Source of the DNA: Kosakonia cowanii JCM 10956 = DSM 18146
GTDB taxonomy: Bacteria > Pseudomonadota > Gammaproteobacteria > Enterobacterales > Enterobacteriaceae
Reading direction: 5' to 3'
NCBI RefSeq assembly: GCF_001975225.1
Contig: NZ_CP019445.1
Coordinates: forward strand, 3,906,001-3,970,000
Length of the DNA: 64,000 bases
Position numbers and translations under genes: made by a program. The notes below the pieces were generated by a model. The model made no database searches. It was not told the DNA's origin and saw nothing but the letters and a program-made list of their open reading frames with translations. Of the stretch, positions 56,818 to 64,000 are shown piece by piece (within the stretch, counting starts at the first letter, position 1; every line of letters starts with the position of its first letter).

Positions 56818-57204
56818 TTACATTACCGGGCAGTCGTCAAACTCCCCTGTTCTAGCGTCATTGATGATGTAGGTGATCACCCCTTTGAAAACCAGCCGGC
56901 CTTCAAAGCCATCACTCGTCATTAGGTAGGTGATCTCCGGTCTGTCCAGTTCTTCCAGCCTCGGGCGAGGATGAAGCCGCAGCCGCAGCATGCGCATCTG
57001 CTCATCCAGGTGACACATCACAATGGATCCATCGACCGGTGTGGCCGACATATCCAGAATCAACAAAGCACCTTTCTTTATCGCCTCACGCCTGGACTCT
57101 GTGCCGGCGCGCAGGAAGTACGTTGCGGAAGGTACACGGATCAGCTCGTGGTCGAGCGATATCTTTTCATCCATGTAGTCAGCTGCTGGCGAAGGGAATC
57201 CCAT
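56818..57204 (-). CDS. HumD-like (UmuD'-type) translesion polymerase subunit, copy 2
   Basis: 128 residues starting MGFPSPAADYMDEKISLDHE. As in copy 1, the first residues after Met are those of E. coli UmuD' (Gly25 onward), the Ser60 position is serine and the Lys97 position leucine, so the product is already in the UmuD' form and cannot self-cleave. The 5' end overlaps the stop of the 79-residue gene (TGATG), meaning translational coupling. Compared with copy 1 it has two more residues (RL) in the middle. The frame extends upstream through the partner gene but only in an irrelevant phase. Phage P1 HumD is the known precedent. Confidence 0.84.
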   Translation of the reverse strand: MGFPSPAADYMDEKISLDHELIRVPSATYFLRAGTESRREAIKKGALLILDMSATPVDGSIVMCHLDEQMRMLRLRLHPRPRLEELDRPEITYLMTSDGFEGRLVFKGVITYIINDARTGEFDDCPVM

Positions 57205-57443
57205 CACAGACCTCCGTTCGGGTTGTACATCATGAACGTGCGGAGTTCTCCCTCTTGCTGAGAGATATCTTTGAACGTACTGACGTAGTTCTCGATCCAC
57301 TGGTTAGACTGCCTTGGCGACCAATCCCAGTGGAATGTCAGCAGAGTTTTCACGAAATTCTCCGTGGTAACGGTGCGTCTACCGCCCGGTTCCATCACTA
57401 TGGACTGCCTGAATGCTGTCTCGATATCGTCTCTTCTTGGCAT
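57204..57443 (-). CDS. 79-residue phage protein paired with HumD-like gene, copy 2
   Basis: MPRRDDIETAFRQSIVMEPG to MMYNPNGGL, 79 residues, about 81 percent identical to copy 1. The WDWSPRQSNQWIENYVSTF segment and FKDISQQEG are conserved between copies, differences are spread over the rest and are mostly conservative, as expected for purifying selection. GGAGGG lies nine bases before the ATG at 57443 and the LexA box 17 bases before it. Function unknown. Confidence 0.82.
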   Translation of the reverse strand: MPRRDDIETAFRQSIVMEPGGRRTVTTENFVKTLLTFHWDWSPRQSNQWIENYVSTFKDISQQEGELRTFMMYNPNGGL

Positions 57444-57460
57444 GATATGCACCCTCCAAA

Positions 57461-57480
57461 TACTGTTTTAATATACAGTA
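57461..57480. promoter_or_regulatory. LexA (SOS) box of HumD cassette, copy 2
   Basis: TACTGTTTTAATATACAGTA. TACTG and CAGTA arms are perfect, with an all-AT core. This is a near-consensus LexA site, 17 bases before the 79-residue gene. Confidence 0.92.
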
Positions 57481-57539
57481 TTTTGAATTTCAGAGCTTAT
57501 CAAGGCGAAGCGGCAAGAAGATTTGTCAACGGCTTGAAC

Positions 57540-57649
57540 CGCCAGGAATTTTTCTTAAGTTAAATCGTCTTTCGTCTAAAATTAAAACAGCCCCGTAGCC
57601 TGCACCAGACAGGCACGGAATGTAACTGCCCCGTCGCCGGGGCTTTTTT
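57540..57649 (+). ncRNA. Candidate small RNA between HumD cassette and tail fibre
   Basis: A plus-strand intrinsic terminator (GCCCCG, TCGC, CGGGGC, six T; 57628-57649) has no plus-strand gene in front of it. It is preceded by a second hairpin GCCTG, CACCAGA, CAGGC at 57598-57614 and AT-rich DNA with promoter-like elements near 57530. The hairpins are seen, transcription is inferred. The terminator also overlaps the tail fibre stop on the opposite strand. Confidence 0.35.
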
Positions 57650-58973
57650 ATTCTTCCTTTGCGCTCTCGGCGCGCTGATTCCAGATGCTGTTTTCCGGCA
57701 TATCCAGGCGGACATCGATCCAGCTTGTCGGCGGTACGTCGATGGCTACGCCTTTTTGCAGTTCGATGTCACCGTCATCGGAAAGGACATAACGGCGCTT
57801 ATAGAGTCGAATGATGAGCGTTTTATCCTCCCCCTGCTCTGCTTCCACGATGCCCATATCGCCAGACCCCTGTGGATCACGAGGAGGCGACATTTGCCAC
57901 CCCGACTTAGCCAGACCGGCAGATCCCTTCAGAAGGTATACACCCGTATCCTGACGGGTCAGAGTAACGCCCTCAGCTTCGGCATTAGCCACTCCCGCGC
58001 CGCACCACTCGAAATCTGACTCGTCAATATCAGGCCGCGTACAGTCTTCTTTGCTTTTCACAATGCGCACAATCGGCGATGCAGCCTTGATCGTGCCGTC
58101 TGCGGCCCTGGTCGTATTCCCCGTTGTGTAGCACTGATTCCATGCGCTCATCGTACTGCCGTTATATCCCCGGACCGCGAGTTTGCCGTCGATAGTCGCC
58201 TGCAGTTGTCCGCTTGTGGTTGGGGTCCGGAACATCATCAGAATTGGGGAATAGTTATCAAAATAGTTTAGGCCGCCACTGCCGCCGGCTCCCCAGATGC
58301 CGTTTGCATTAATGAGGTTGGCGTTCGTTACGATAGCGCCGCCGGACGTTCCACCAATACCAAAATCGCCAACGGAAAGAATGGCGCCGGTTGTGCTGTA
58401 GGTATCACGGACAGCTGCGGTTCCCAGTTGTAAATCGCCCCGCGCGGTCGCCGGTGTTCTGCCGTTCAGCAGATTCAGCCATCCCTGTGATGCATCCTTA
58501 GCCCCGGTTCCGCCCTGCTGGATGCTCAGGGCAGTTGTCAGTCCGCCCAGGCTGGTGATGTCGGTGTTAGGGCCCTTCTTCGCCAGCGACTTCTGGCCGG
58601 GAACGGTGACAGGCTGGCCGTTAATAGTGATGGTCACATCTCCGCTGCCGTTCATTACGTCAGCAAAGCCGCCCATGTACCGCTGGTACATACTGAACGT
58701 TTCGGCAATATCCTGTGCCAGGCCATCCACGCTAAGGCTGTCACTCAGCAGAATGGCAAATTTTGTCCCCGCAGGGACCGCCGGCGATGCCGCAGGCGAC
58801 ACTGTCAGGCCGGTCGCGCTGTCTACTGACGTGATCTGAAAGGCCTGCAGGGGGCTGGTCATGGCCAGTACCGTGCAGCCGTTACGAATGAGGGAGCCTG
58901 CTGCGGTGAAATTCGTGCCGGTGCCAGTCAGCGTGTTGCCGCTGACTGCGATAGAGCCAGTTGTGTAAATCAT
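57648..58973 (-). CDS. Phage side tail fibre protein
   Basis: 441-residue fibre protein. The N-terminal part (MIYTTGSIAVSGNTLTGTGT, LVDGLAQDIAETFSMYQRYM-like SVDGLAQDIAETFSMYQRYM) is an attachment and shaft domain; the middle (TALSIQQGGTGAKDASQGW, LQLGTAAVRDTYSTTGAI) resembles the repeat-rich shaft of lambdoid fibres; the C-terminal 130 residues with RIVKSKEDCTRPDIDES and PPRDPQGSGDMGIVEAEQ form a distinct head domain. I chose the ATG at 58973 with GGAGAAAA upstream rather than one 15 bases earlier. It ends the tail operon read from J. Confidence 0.8.
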   Translation of the reverse strand: MIYTTGSIAVSGNTLTGTGTNFTAAGSLIRNGCTVLAMTSPLQAFQITSVDSATGLTVSPAASPAVPAGTKFAILLSDSLSVDGLAQDIAETFSMYQRYMGGFADVMNGSGDVTITINGQPVTVPGQKSLAKKGPNTDITSLGGLTTALSIQQGGTGAKDASQGWLNLLNGRTPATARGDLQLGTAAVRDTYSTTGAILSVGDFGIGGTSGGAIVTNANLINANGIWGAGGSGGLNYFDNYSPILMMFRTPTTSGQLQATIDGKLAVRGYNGSTMSAWNQCYTTGNTTRAADGTIKAASPIVRIVKSKEDCTRPDIDESDFEWCGAGVANAEAEGVTLTRQDTGVYLLKGSAGLAKSGWQMSPPRDPQGSGDMGIVEAEQGEDKTLIIRLYKRRYVLSDDGDIELQKGVAIDVPPTSWIDVRLDMPENSIWNQRAESAKEE

Positions 58974-59124
58974 GTTTTCTCCGGGCATGGCGCCAGAATA
59001 CGCCGCGCGTATAAACGATCGATAAAGTCGATCAATCAGGAAATATTGATCTGTTTAATCTATTTAGCGCCTGACCAGGCGGCCAATAGAATGGATTCAC
59101 ATCCATACGGTTCAGGGAATAAAG

Positions 59125-59376
59125 ATGAAAATGATTAACGCTGCGGCGGTTGTGCTGGTTTCGTTAATGGCATCAGGCTGCGCCAGCAACACGCCCCCGC
59201 TGTGCTATAACGAGGCTGTGGTGATGAAAAACCGGGTGTCGGTTCCGGTATTCGGCATAAGAAAACCGGTCAGCACCACCGAATATCTCTCCGGCGGCAG
59301 CTTCGGTTATCAGTGGGTTGAGCGCAGTGCTTTTACAGACACCTCGGCCTGCGACAGGCTGCCGGTGACTGAGTGA
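59125..59376 (+). CDS. cor: Phage exclusion lipoprotein, Cor-like
   Basis: 83-residue lipoprotein. Signal peptide MKMINAAAVVLVSLMASGC with lipid cysteine at residue 19. The rest has VPVFGIRKPVSTTEYLSGGS and FGYQWVERSAF, the pattern of the Cor family of lambdoid phages (phi80, HK022, mEp167), which blocks FhuA-dependent phage infection in the lysogen. It lies on the plus strand, opposite to its neighbours, between tail fibre and the gene next to J, the typical position of cor. AGGGAA precedes the ATG. Ends six bases before the convergent gene. Confidence 0.75.
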   Translation: MKMINAAAVVLVSLMASGCASNTPPLCYNEAVVMKNRVSVPVFGIRKPVSTTEYLSGGSFGYQWVERSAFTDTSACDRLPVTE

Positions 59377-59381
59377 CAGTA

Positions 59382-60335
59382 TCAGGTGATGCCCAGCGCA
59401 TTTTTGTAGTACTGGTCATAGAACCGGGTGTCAATATACCCGACACCGCCGCATGCCCACCCTCTCATCCTCCTTCCCTCATCGGGGTTGCTGATATAGG
59501 TGCTCTGGAATACTTTCCCGACCTGCACTTTATACGCAACCCCGTCTTTTCCCGCTGAAGCACACATGAAATTGCTGTATCCCGTCGGATATGCCGGGTC
59601 CTGAGGCACGAAAATATGTGACGTGACACTCGATGACACCGCCAGCGGCGTGGCGCTGGTGATATCCCCGTTAGTCAGTGGAATGACCTGCAGCGGGAGG
59701 CAGTTGCTGTGCCAGACCATCTGTCCGTCCCGGTAGAGAAAGAAGCCATAATCCGGGATATTCGCGAGAATATTCGAAAAAACATACACCCGGCACCCGG
59801 TCTGGTTACTGCCCGCAGTGGGAAACTGCAGTGCGTGATACCCGCTGGCCGTGACGGGCTTCCACCAGCACAAATCCATCGCCTCGCCGGTGTGACGGTG
59901 GAAACACATTACGGGGTTACCCGCCGGAACCTGCGTCTGCACGGTCCTCGCGCCGGCCGGCACATCTATAATCTGGCGCAGGCACAGCGGCACATAATTC
60001 GGGGCCAGCTTGACCGTCCTCACCCCGTTTATGTACTGGAACAGCTGGAAACCGAAGTAGTCACTCTGCGTGCCCGCTACCGGGCTGCCGTACACAATAA
60101 GGGTGACGGCATTATTGACGTTCCACGAAACGGTTAATCCGCTGACACTGACGCTGTAGGTCGCGCCCGTTAACTGCCCTCCCATAAAATCATTCACAAT
60201 GGCATATGTCAGCGACACCCCGGAAAGGGAGTAGGTCTTGCTCCCTGTGCCGGTAATGGTGATGACATCCAGTACGTAGCTTGCCGCCATAGAGTTGATG
60301 GCGTCAAAGCTGGTCCCTGCAATAAACATCTGCAT
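59382..60335 (-). CDS. Tail-associated phage protein downstream of J, function unknown
   Basis: 317 residues, MQMFIAGTSFDAINSMAASY to YYKNALGIT. No signal peptide. Rich in beta-type residues (TGTGSKTYSLSGVSLTYAIV, VSVSGLTVSWNVNN) in the first half and with CFHRHTGEAMDLCWWKP in the middle. Its start codon overlaps the J stop (TAATG), so it is translationally coupled to J and probably a tail-tip or receptor-binding accessory. Similar genes occur next to J in lambda-like prophages, but no role is known to me. Confidence 0.7.
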   Translation of the reverse strand: MQMFIAGTSFDAINSMAASYVLDVITITGTGSKTYSLSGVSLTYAIVNDFMGGQLTGATYSVSVSGLTVSWNVNNAVTLIVYGSPVAGTQSDYFGFQLFQYINGVRTVKLAPNYVPLCLRQIIDVPAGARTVQTQVPAGNPVMCFHRHTGEAMDLCWWKPVTASGYHALQFPTAGSNQTGCRVYVFSNILANIPDYGFFLYRDGQMVWHSNCLPLQVIPLTNGDITSATPLAVSSSVTSHIFVPQDPAYPTGYSNFMCASAGKDGVAYKVQVGKVFQSTYISNPDEGRRMRGWACGGVGYIDTRFYDQYYKNALGIT

Positions 60336-63300
60336 TATAAGCGTTGCCCCATAACGGCTGCCGGCCGGTTTTGCGCATCGTAAGAGATGATGCGGTTATT
60401 CGTTATCTGCATGCGTCCCTGGCCTGATACCGCACCGTTGACCTCAAACGTCCCGTCCGCCTTCATGATGGTCCCGGTCTGCCCGGCCACGTAATTTGCT
60501 GAATACCAGGAGCCCACGCGAGCGAGGGTGATCGACGCGTAATTGATGAAGGCCTCGTTGATGAATGTCTGCCCGTTCTGGATAACGAACGGCAGGCTCA
60601 CCGTTCCGCCTGCCTGCGACATCACAGCGAAACGGTCGGCCAGAAAAATGACCTGCGACTGCATGCCCGCCGGGGTGTTCTGCACGCCGATACCCATGCC
60701 TGCGGCGTACCGGAGCCCGTTCGCATCCACCCCCACCTTGATGCTGTACATCGCATTGAGGTTGCCGCTGATATCTGCGACTGCCTGCGATGCCTGCGTT
60801 ATCGCCGCACTTTGCCCGTTGACTGTCACTGAAAGCGTATTGATTTTTGTCGCCGAAACCTGCGAGAAGTCAGCCATGGTTTTCGCAAAGTCGGTGGTGT
60901 TTGCCGTGCCGGCGCCGGAACTGGCATCCAACGACCTGAGCGACTCCGCGACAGCCTGGCTGGCATCAGCCATCACGTTATCAACACGCTCAATCCCGGC
61001 CTTATTGTCGCCGTACTGCACGCTGAGCCGTGTGCGATCATTAACCTGCGCCAGCGTGGTGGTAATCAGCGCGATGGAGTTGCTCTGTATTCCCCCTCTG
61101 ATATCACTGCCATCTATGCCCGCGATCTCTGCCGAAATTTCCTCAAAGCGCGAGGCTGTCGAGGAGTCCAGATCCGTCACGACCTGCGTCAGCCCGGTAA
61201 CGCGCGCCGCATTCTGCTCCGTTTGCGCCGTAAGCTGATCAACAGCTGTAGCCCGTGCCTCGGTTTCATTTGCCAGCGCCTGGCGCACTTCGGTGATACC
61301 GGCCGTGTTCTGATCTGTCTTTGCCTCCAGGCGGATCACATCCGTAACGCGCGCCTCTGTTTCCGTGGCGATAACTTCGCGCAGTTGCTCGAACCGCGCC
61401 GAGTTAGCGCCCTGCAGGGCTGACTGGCGCACGACGACATCCGCGATCGCCAGTGCATTGCCAATAATGGCTTCCGCCATCTGCTTATTCGACCCGGCAG
61501 CTGCGGCCAGACCATCGGCATTCTGCCTCACTGCCTCTGCCAGTTCCGCAACTTTGGCACTGCTGTCCACGGCGTTCTCGATGAGGTCCTTGAACAGTTC
61601 AGTGTCCTTGATCTGCGCGAGCACCGCCTCGGTAATGTCCGTCACATCGGAGCTGGACTGGCCGCGGATCCAGTCGGTGTAGGCTGACTGATTGCCGGTA
61701 CGGTCAACAAGCCTGGCCCGGTACCAAAACTCCTGCCCAGCCTTGAGCCCCATCTGCTGGTAGAGTTTCTGCGGGTAAGGCACAGCCGCCAGCAGCATCG
61801 GGTTTGAGCCGTCTGCAGCGAGGCTGTACTGCAGTTCCGTGCTCAGAGTATCAGCAGTATCTGTCGGAAAACCCCAGGTGATATTGATTCCGAATACGAC
61901 ATCCTCTGACGCAGACAGACCTACCGGCTTTGGAACATCGCCCACGCGCCCCTTCAGGTGTGTCAGCATTGAAGAGGCCCACAGACTTGATGCCCCTCCT
62001 GAGTTGATGGCACGCACGCGTACTAGGTAGTCGCCTTCAAAAATGCCGGGCACTTCTATATTGCGCAGTCCTGTTTCTGGCACATTAATCCATTCATTAT
62101 CTCCACGCTTCCACTGCACCTGGTATGAGATAACATCAGCCTGAGGCTTGCTATTTTTATCCAGTGGCGCATCCCAGGATGCGATCAGTGTAGTAATTCG
62201 CTGCCCCTGTCTTACGGATTCAAAGCTTGAGACCTGGATATTAGTCGGCTGATTAACAAGCCCGGTCGGAATCAGGCTGATTGGCGGCGTATCCAGTCGG
62301 GCATTATTATCAACCGCGTCATATTTAGAGGAGTTATATTCCGCCCCAGTAATGGAGTACGTATTTTCCTCATCATTGAACGTCAGATTAGTTACTCTAA
62401 AGTACTGTAATCTCAACTGCCCGGCGTCTATAACAAACACTGCATTCGGCAAAGGGTCCGCCTTGAAGGGCGTGGACACCACAAGCTGGGTACCATTTAC
62501 AGCCTGGATAACCCGACTTTCGACGGTTCCACCCTGCGTGCGAATCATCAGCGTGTCGCCAACAACCGCGCTGGTGCCCCGATCAGTTGTCACAGCCTTC
62601 AGCCCGCCGTTGTACTCGGCAACTCGACCACCGTACACGCGACCAGAAAGGCGTTCATCGGCAAAGGCAAACACCGTGCCCGGCACAAAGACATAGCCAT
62701 CAAGCCCAGTTTGTAGGGTGATAATGCGGTCAAGAGAGTTGGAATATACCGCCCAACCACCACGACGCTGAGCCTCACTCTCTCGCGTACAGCCGATCGC
62801 TGTGATTTGCGTCTGCTTAAACTTGAACTGTTTCACCAGGTCCGGGAACATCACAGCCGTAGTTCGATCCTGATAGTGATTGTCAGGATCGCTGAAATTA
62901 ATCAGCGCGCTGGAAAAACGGGTCTTTTCACTGCCGCTTGAGTAGACCGGCTTGCCGATCACTGCTGCGCGGTTGAGGATCTGCAGTTTCGACGTATCCG
63001 CCGGCATGTCAGAGACAACGTTGAACATGTTGTTGCCCCAGAACGTCATCCCGTTGAACCCGGCGGCGATATCCTTGATCACCTGCCATGCGTCGGCCTG
63101 AGACTGTATATAAACGTCAAACATAAAGCGCGGCTCGGTGCCGCTGCCGCCCTTTCCGTCGGGCACCTTCTGATCGCAACGTTGAGCTATACGGTATAGC
63201 TCCCACTTATCCAGCATTTCCGCCGTGATGCGGCGGCCAAGGCCGAAACGTGGTTCGGTCAGAACGTCGAACCAGATCCATGCCGGGTTGTTCGACCATC

Positions 63301-64000
63301 CCCACTTGAACGTGCCATCCCAGGTGCCGCTGTAAGTACGGGCTATCGGATCGTAGTTTGAGGGGATTCGGATGATGCGCCCCTTCGGTTTACAGGAGAT
63401 TTTCGGTATATCGCTGAATGATTTTGCATTGAACGACACATACAACAGTGCTGTGTGCGGATAACGAAGACGAGCGTCGATAACCTCTGTAATGGCCTGC
63501 ACCTGCGTTTTGTTCTGCAGCATCTGGCTGGTGCTGTCGTCCGTATCGCGTACCACGCGAATCTGCCAGCCGGTAGTTGCTTTAGGAAGGTTGATGCGGT
63601 GGGTAAGCTCATAAAGCGAGCTGAGCTTCTCGGTGACGGTCCTGGTCATAACCGTCGAGAACGCGCCGCCGTCTACGGCCAGGTCGATGTGATATTTGAC
63701 AGTCGTACCAACGATATCGCCATTATTCTGCTGTTGCTGCAGGCCGGGAATGCCAATGCGCACGAGCACCGCATCAATCTGGGTATTACTCAGCGCGCGG
63801 GTCCAGGGGGCAACTTTCGTCAGCGATACGCCAATACTGGTTTCATTCTCGACCGCGGCAAAGCCAAGGATCGGGGTCTGTGTCTGGGTGCCCGGTCGGA
63901 AATCCCATGTGACGTTTTCAAAATTCATCGTCCCGTCGGCATTGCCCAGCGGCGTCCCGTCCAGAAAAATACGAGTTGCATCCAGGTCGCCGGCGAATTC
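60335..64000 (-). CDS. J: Host-specificity tail tip protein J, 5' end beyond the window
   Basis: 1221 codons visible. The frame is open to the right edge (EFAGDLDATRIFLDG), so the true N terminus is missing, although the usual length of lambda J (1132) suggests little more. The first third is the tail-tip baseplate part (TWDFRPGTQTQTPILGFAAV). FN3-like domains follow around visible residues 570-780 (PTNIQVSSFESVRQ, PKPVGLSASEDVVFG). A long coiled-coil and repeat region (TETEARVTDVIRLEAKTDQN, NETEARATAVDQLTAQTEQN) leads to the C-terminal receptor-binding part ending RPAAVMGQRL. Determines host range. Confidence 0.93.
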   Translation of the reverse strand, partial: EFAGDLDATRIFLDGTPLGNADGTMNFENVTWDFRPGTQTQTPILGFAAVENETSIGVSLTKVAPWTRALSNTQIDAVLVRIGIPGLQQQQNNGDIVGTTVKYHIDLAVDGGAFSTVMTRTVTEKLSSLYELTHRINLPKATTGWQIRVVRDTDDSTSQMLQNKTQVQAITEVIDARLRYPHTALLYVSFNAKSFSDIPKISCKPKGRIIRIPSNYDPIARTYSGTWDGTFKWGWSNNPAWIWFDVLTEPRFGLGRRITAEMLDKWELYRIAQRCDQKVPDGKGGSGTEPRFMFDVYIQSQADAWQVIKDIAAGFNGMTFWGNNMFNVVSDMPADTSKLQILNRAAVIGKPVYSSGSEKTRFSSALINFSDPDNHYQDRTTAVMFPDLVKQFKFKQTQITAIGCTRESEAQRRGGWAVYSNSLDRIITLQTGLDGYVFVPGTVFAFADERLSGRVYGGRVAEYNGGLKAVTTDRGTSAVVGDTLMIRTQGGTVESRVIQAVNGTQLVVSTPFKADPLPNAVFVIDAGQLRLQYFRVTNLTFNDEENTYSITGAEYNSSKYDAVDNNARLDTPPISLIPTGLVNQPTNIQVSSFESVRQGQRITTLIASWDAPLDKNSKPQADVISYQVQWKRGDNEWINVPETGLRNIEVPGIFEGDYLVRVRAINSGGASSLWASSMLTHLKGRVGDVPKPVGLSASEDVVFGINITWGFPTDTADTLSTELQYSLAADGSNPMLLAAVPYPQKLYQQMGLKAGQEFWYRARLVDRTGNQSAYTDWIRGQSSSDVTDITEAVLAQIKDTELFKDLIENAVDSSAKVAELAEAVRQNADGLAAAAGSNKQMAEAIIGNALAIADVVVRQSALQGANSARFEQLREVIATETEARVTDVIRLEAKTDQNTAGITEVRQALANETEARATAVDQLTAQTEQNAARVTGLTQVVTDLDSSTASRFEEISAEIAGIDGSDIRGGIQSNSIALITTTLAQVNDRTRLSVQYGDNKAGIERVDNVMADASQAVAESLRSLDASSGAGTANTTDFAKTMADFSQVSATKINTLSVTVNGQSAAITQASQAVADISGNLNAMYSIKVGVDANGLRYAAGMGIGVQNTPAGMQSQVIFLADRFAVMSQAGGTVSLPFVIQNGQTFINEAFINYASITLARVGSWYSANYVAGQTGTIMKADGTFEVNGAVSGQGRMQITNNRIISYDAQNRPAAVMGQRL

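Larger units (their letters stand above)
49209..64000. mobile_element. Genomic island beginning at sdsR, open to the right
   Basis: From the sdsR 3' fragment onward no backbone gene appears. Contents are a GAF-GGDEF-EAL protein, unknown genes, arsRBC with degraded arsH, more unknown genes, then a lambdoid prophage. Codon use is more AT-rich in several stretches. The other end lies outside the window. Confidence 0.7.
56666..64000. mobile_element. Second lambdoid prophage, left end; continues past the window
   Basis: tRNA-Pro-like fragment, 11-bp iterons, HumD cassette, tail fibre, Cor-type lipoprotein, unknown tail-associated gene and host-specificity protein J, all phage genes except cor on the minus strand. 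The order J to tail fibre to accessory genes to att is the right arm of a lambda-like prophage. Genes look intact, in contrast with the first remnant. Confidence 0.88.

Noticed and set aside
1..64000. CRISPR array, complete tRNA or rRNA genes, intact insertion sequences
   Set aside because: No regular repeat-spacer pattern, no full cloverleaf sequence and no transposase frame with terminal repeats was found. The only tRNA sequence is the partial proL-like fragment.

Overview
The window is chromosomal DNA of a member of the Enterobacteriaceae. Almost every backbone protein aligns end to end, from memory, with an Escherichia coli K-12 counterpart of equal or nearly equal length, and the order dadX-dadA-ycgB-fadR-dsbB-ycgN-ycgM-ycgL-minCDE-rnd-fadD-yeaY-tsaB-yoaA-yoaB-yoaH-pabB-nudL-sdaA-yoaD-yoaE-manXYZ-yobD-mntP-rlmA-cspC-yobF-yebO-mgrB-yobH-kdgR-htpX-prc-proQ-msrC-letAB-rsmF-yebV-yebW-pphA follows E. 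coli. The divergence, together with the absence of nhaB, umuDC, hlyE and yebQ from their E. coli positions, suggests a relative such as Kosakonia or Enterobacter rather than Escherichia. I cannot fix the genus without a database.

Backbone (1-5827, 10709-49208). Functional blocks are D-alanine catabolism (dadAX), fatty-acid control and activation (fadR, and fadD with a FadR-like operator), disulfide formation (dsbB), division-site placement (minCDE), mannose PTS uptake (manXYZ with an Mlc-like operator), manganese export (mntP behind a yybP-ykoY riboswitch and an MntR-like palindrome), PhoQ feedback (mgrB), periplasmic and membrane proteolysis (prc, htpX), and envelope lipid transport (letAB). 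Several starts are non-AUG, including rnd and fadD with UUG. Two backbone genes look damaged: proQ has a one-base frameshift in its FinO domain, and yobF has two shifts.

First prophage remnant (5857-10735). A decayed lambdoid prophage sits in the 3' end of ycgN. A diverged copy of the last codons of ycgN remains next to dsbB, and the phage supplied the present end of the gene. The remnant keeps an SOS-boxed pair (a 79-residue protein plus a UmuD'/HumD-like protein), a frameshifted acyltransferase with its own LexA box, the C-terminal part of a tail-tip protein, a small unknown gene, and a broken excisionase and integrase.

Accessory region (49209-64000 and beyond). It starts exactly where the 3' end of the small RNA gene sdsR (ryeB) is found without its body, so an element probably integrated there. 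Cargo includes a GAF-GGDEF-EAL protein, an arsRBC operon with a degraded arsH, and several small unknown genes. From about 56666 a second lambdoid prophage begins. It has a tRNA-Pro-like 3' fragment, three 11-bp iterons, a second copy of the SOS-boxed HumD pair, a tail fibre, a Cor-type exclusion lipoprotein on the opposite strand, a protein of unknown role, and a host-specificity protein J that leaves the window on the right.

The most interesting signal is the duplicated LexA-boxed cassette at the attachment end of both prophages. Its UmuD-like protein starts at the very residue where E. coli UmuD is cleaved to UmuD', and it lacks the catalytic lysine. Both copies therefore appear to encode a ready-activated UmuD' without self-cleavage, coupled to an uncharacterised 79-residue partner.
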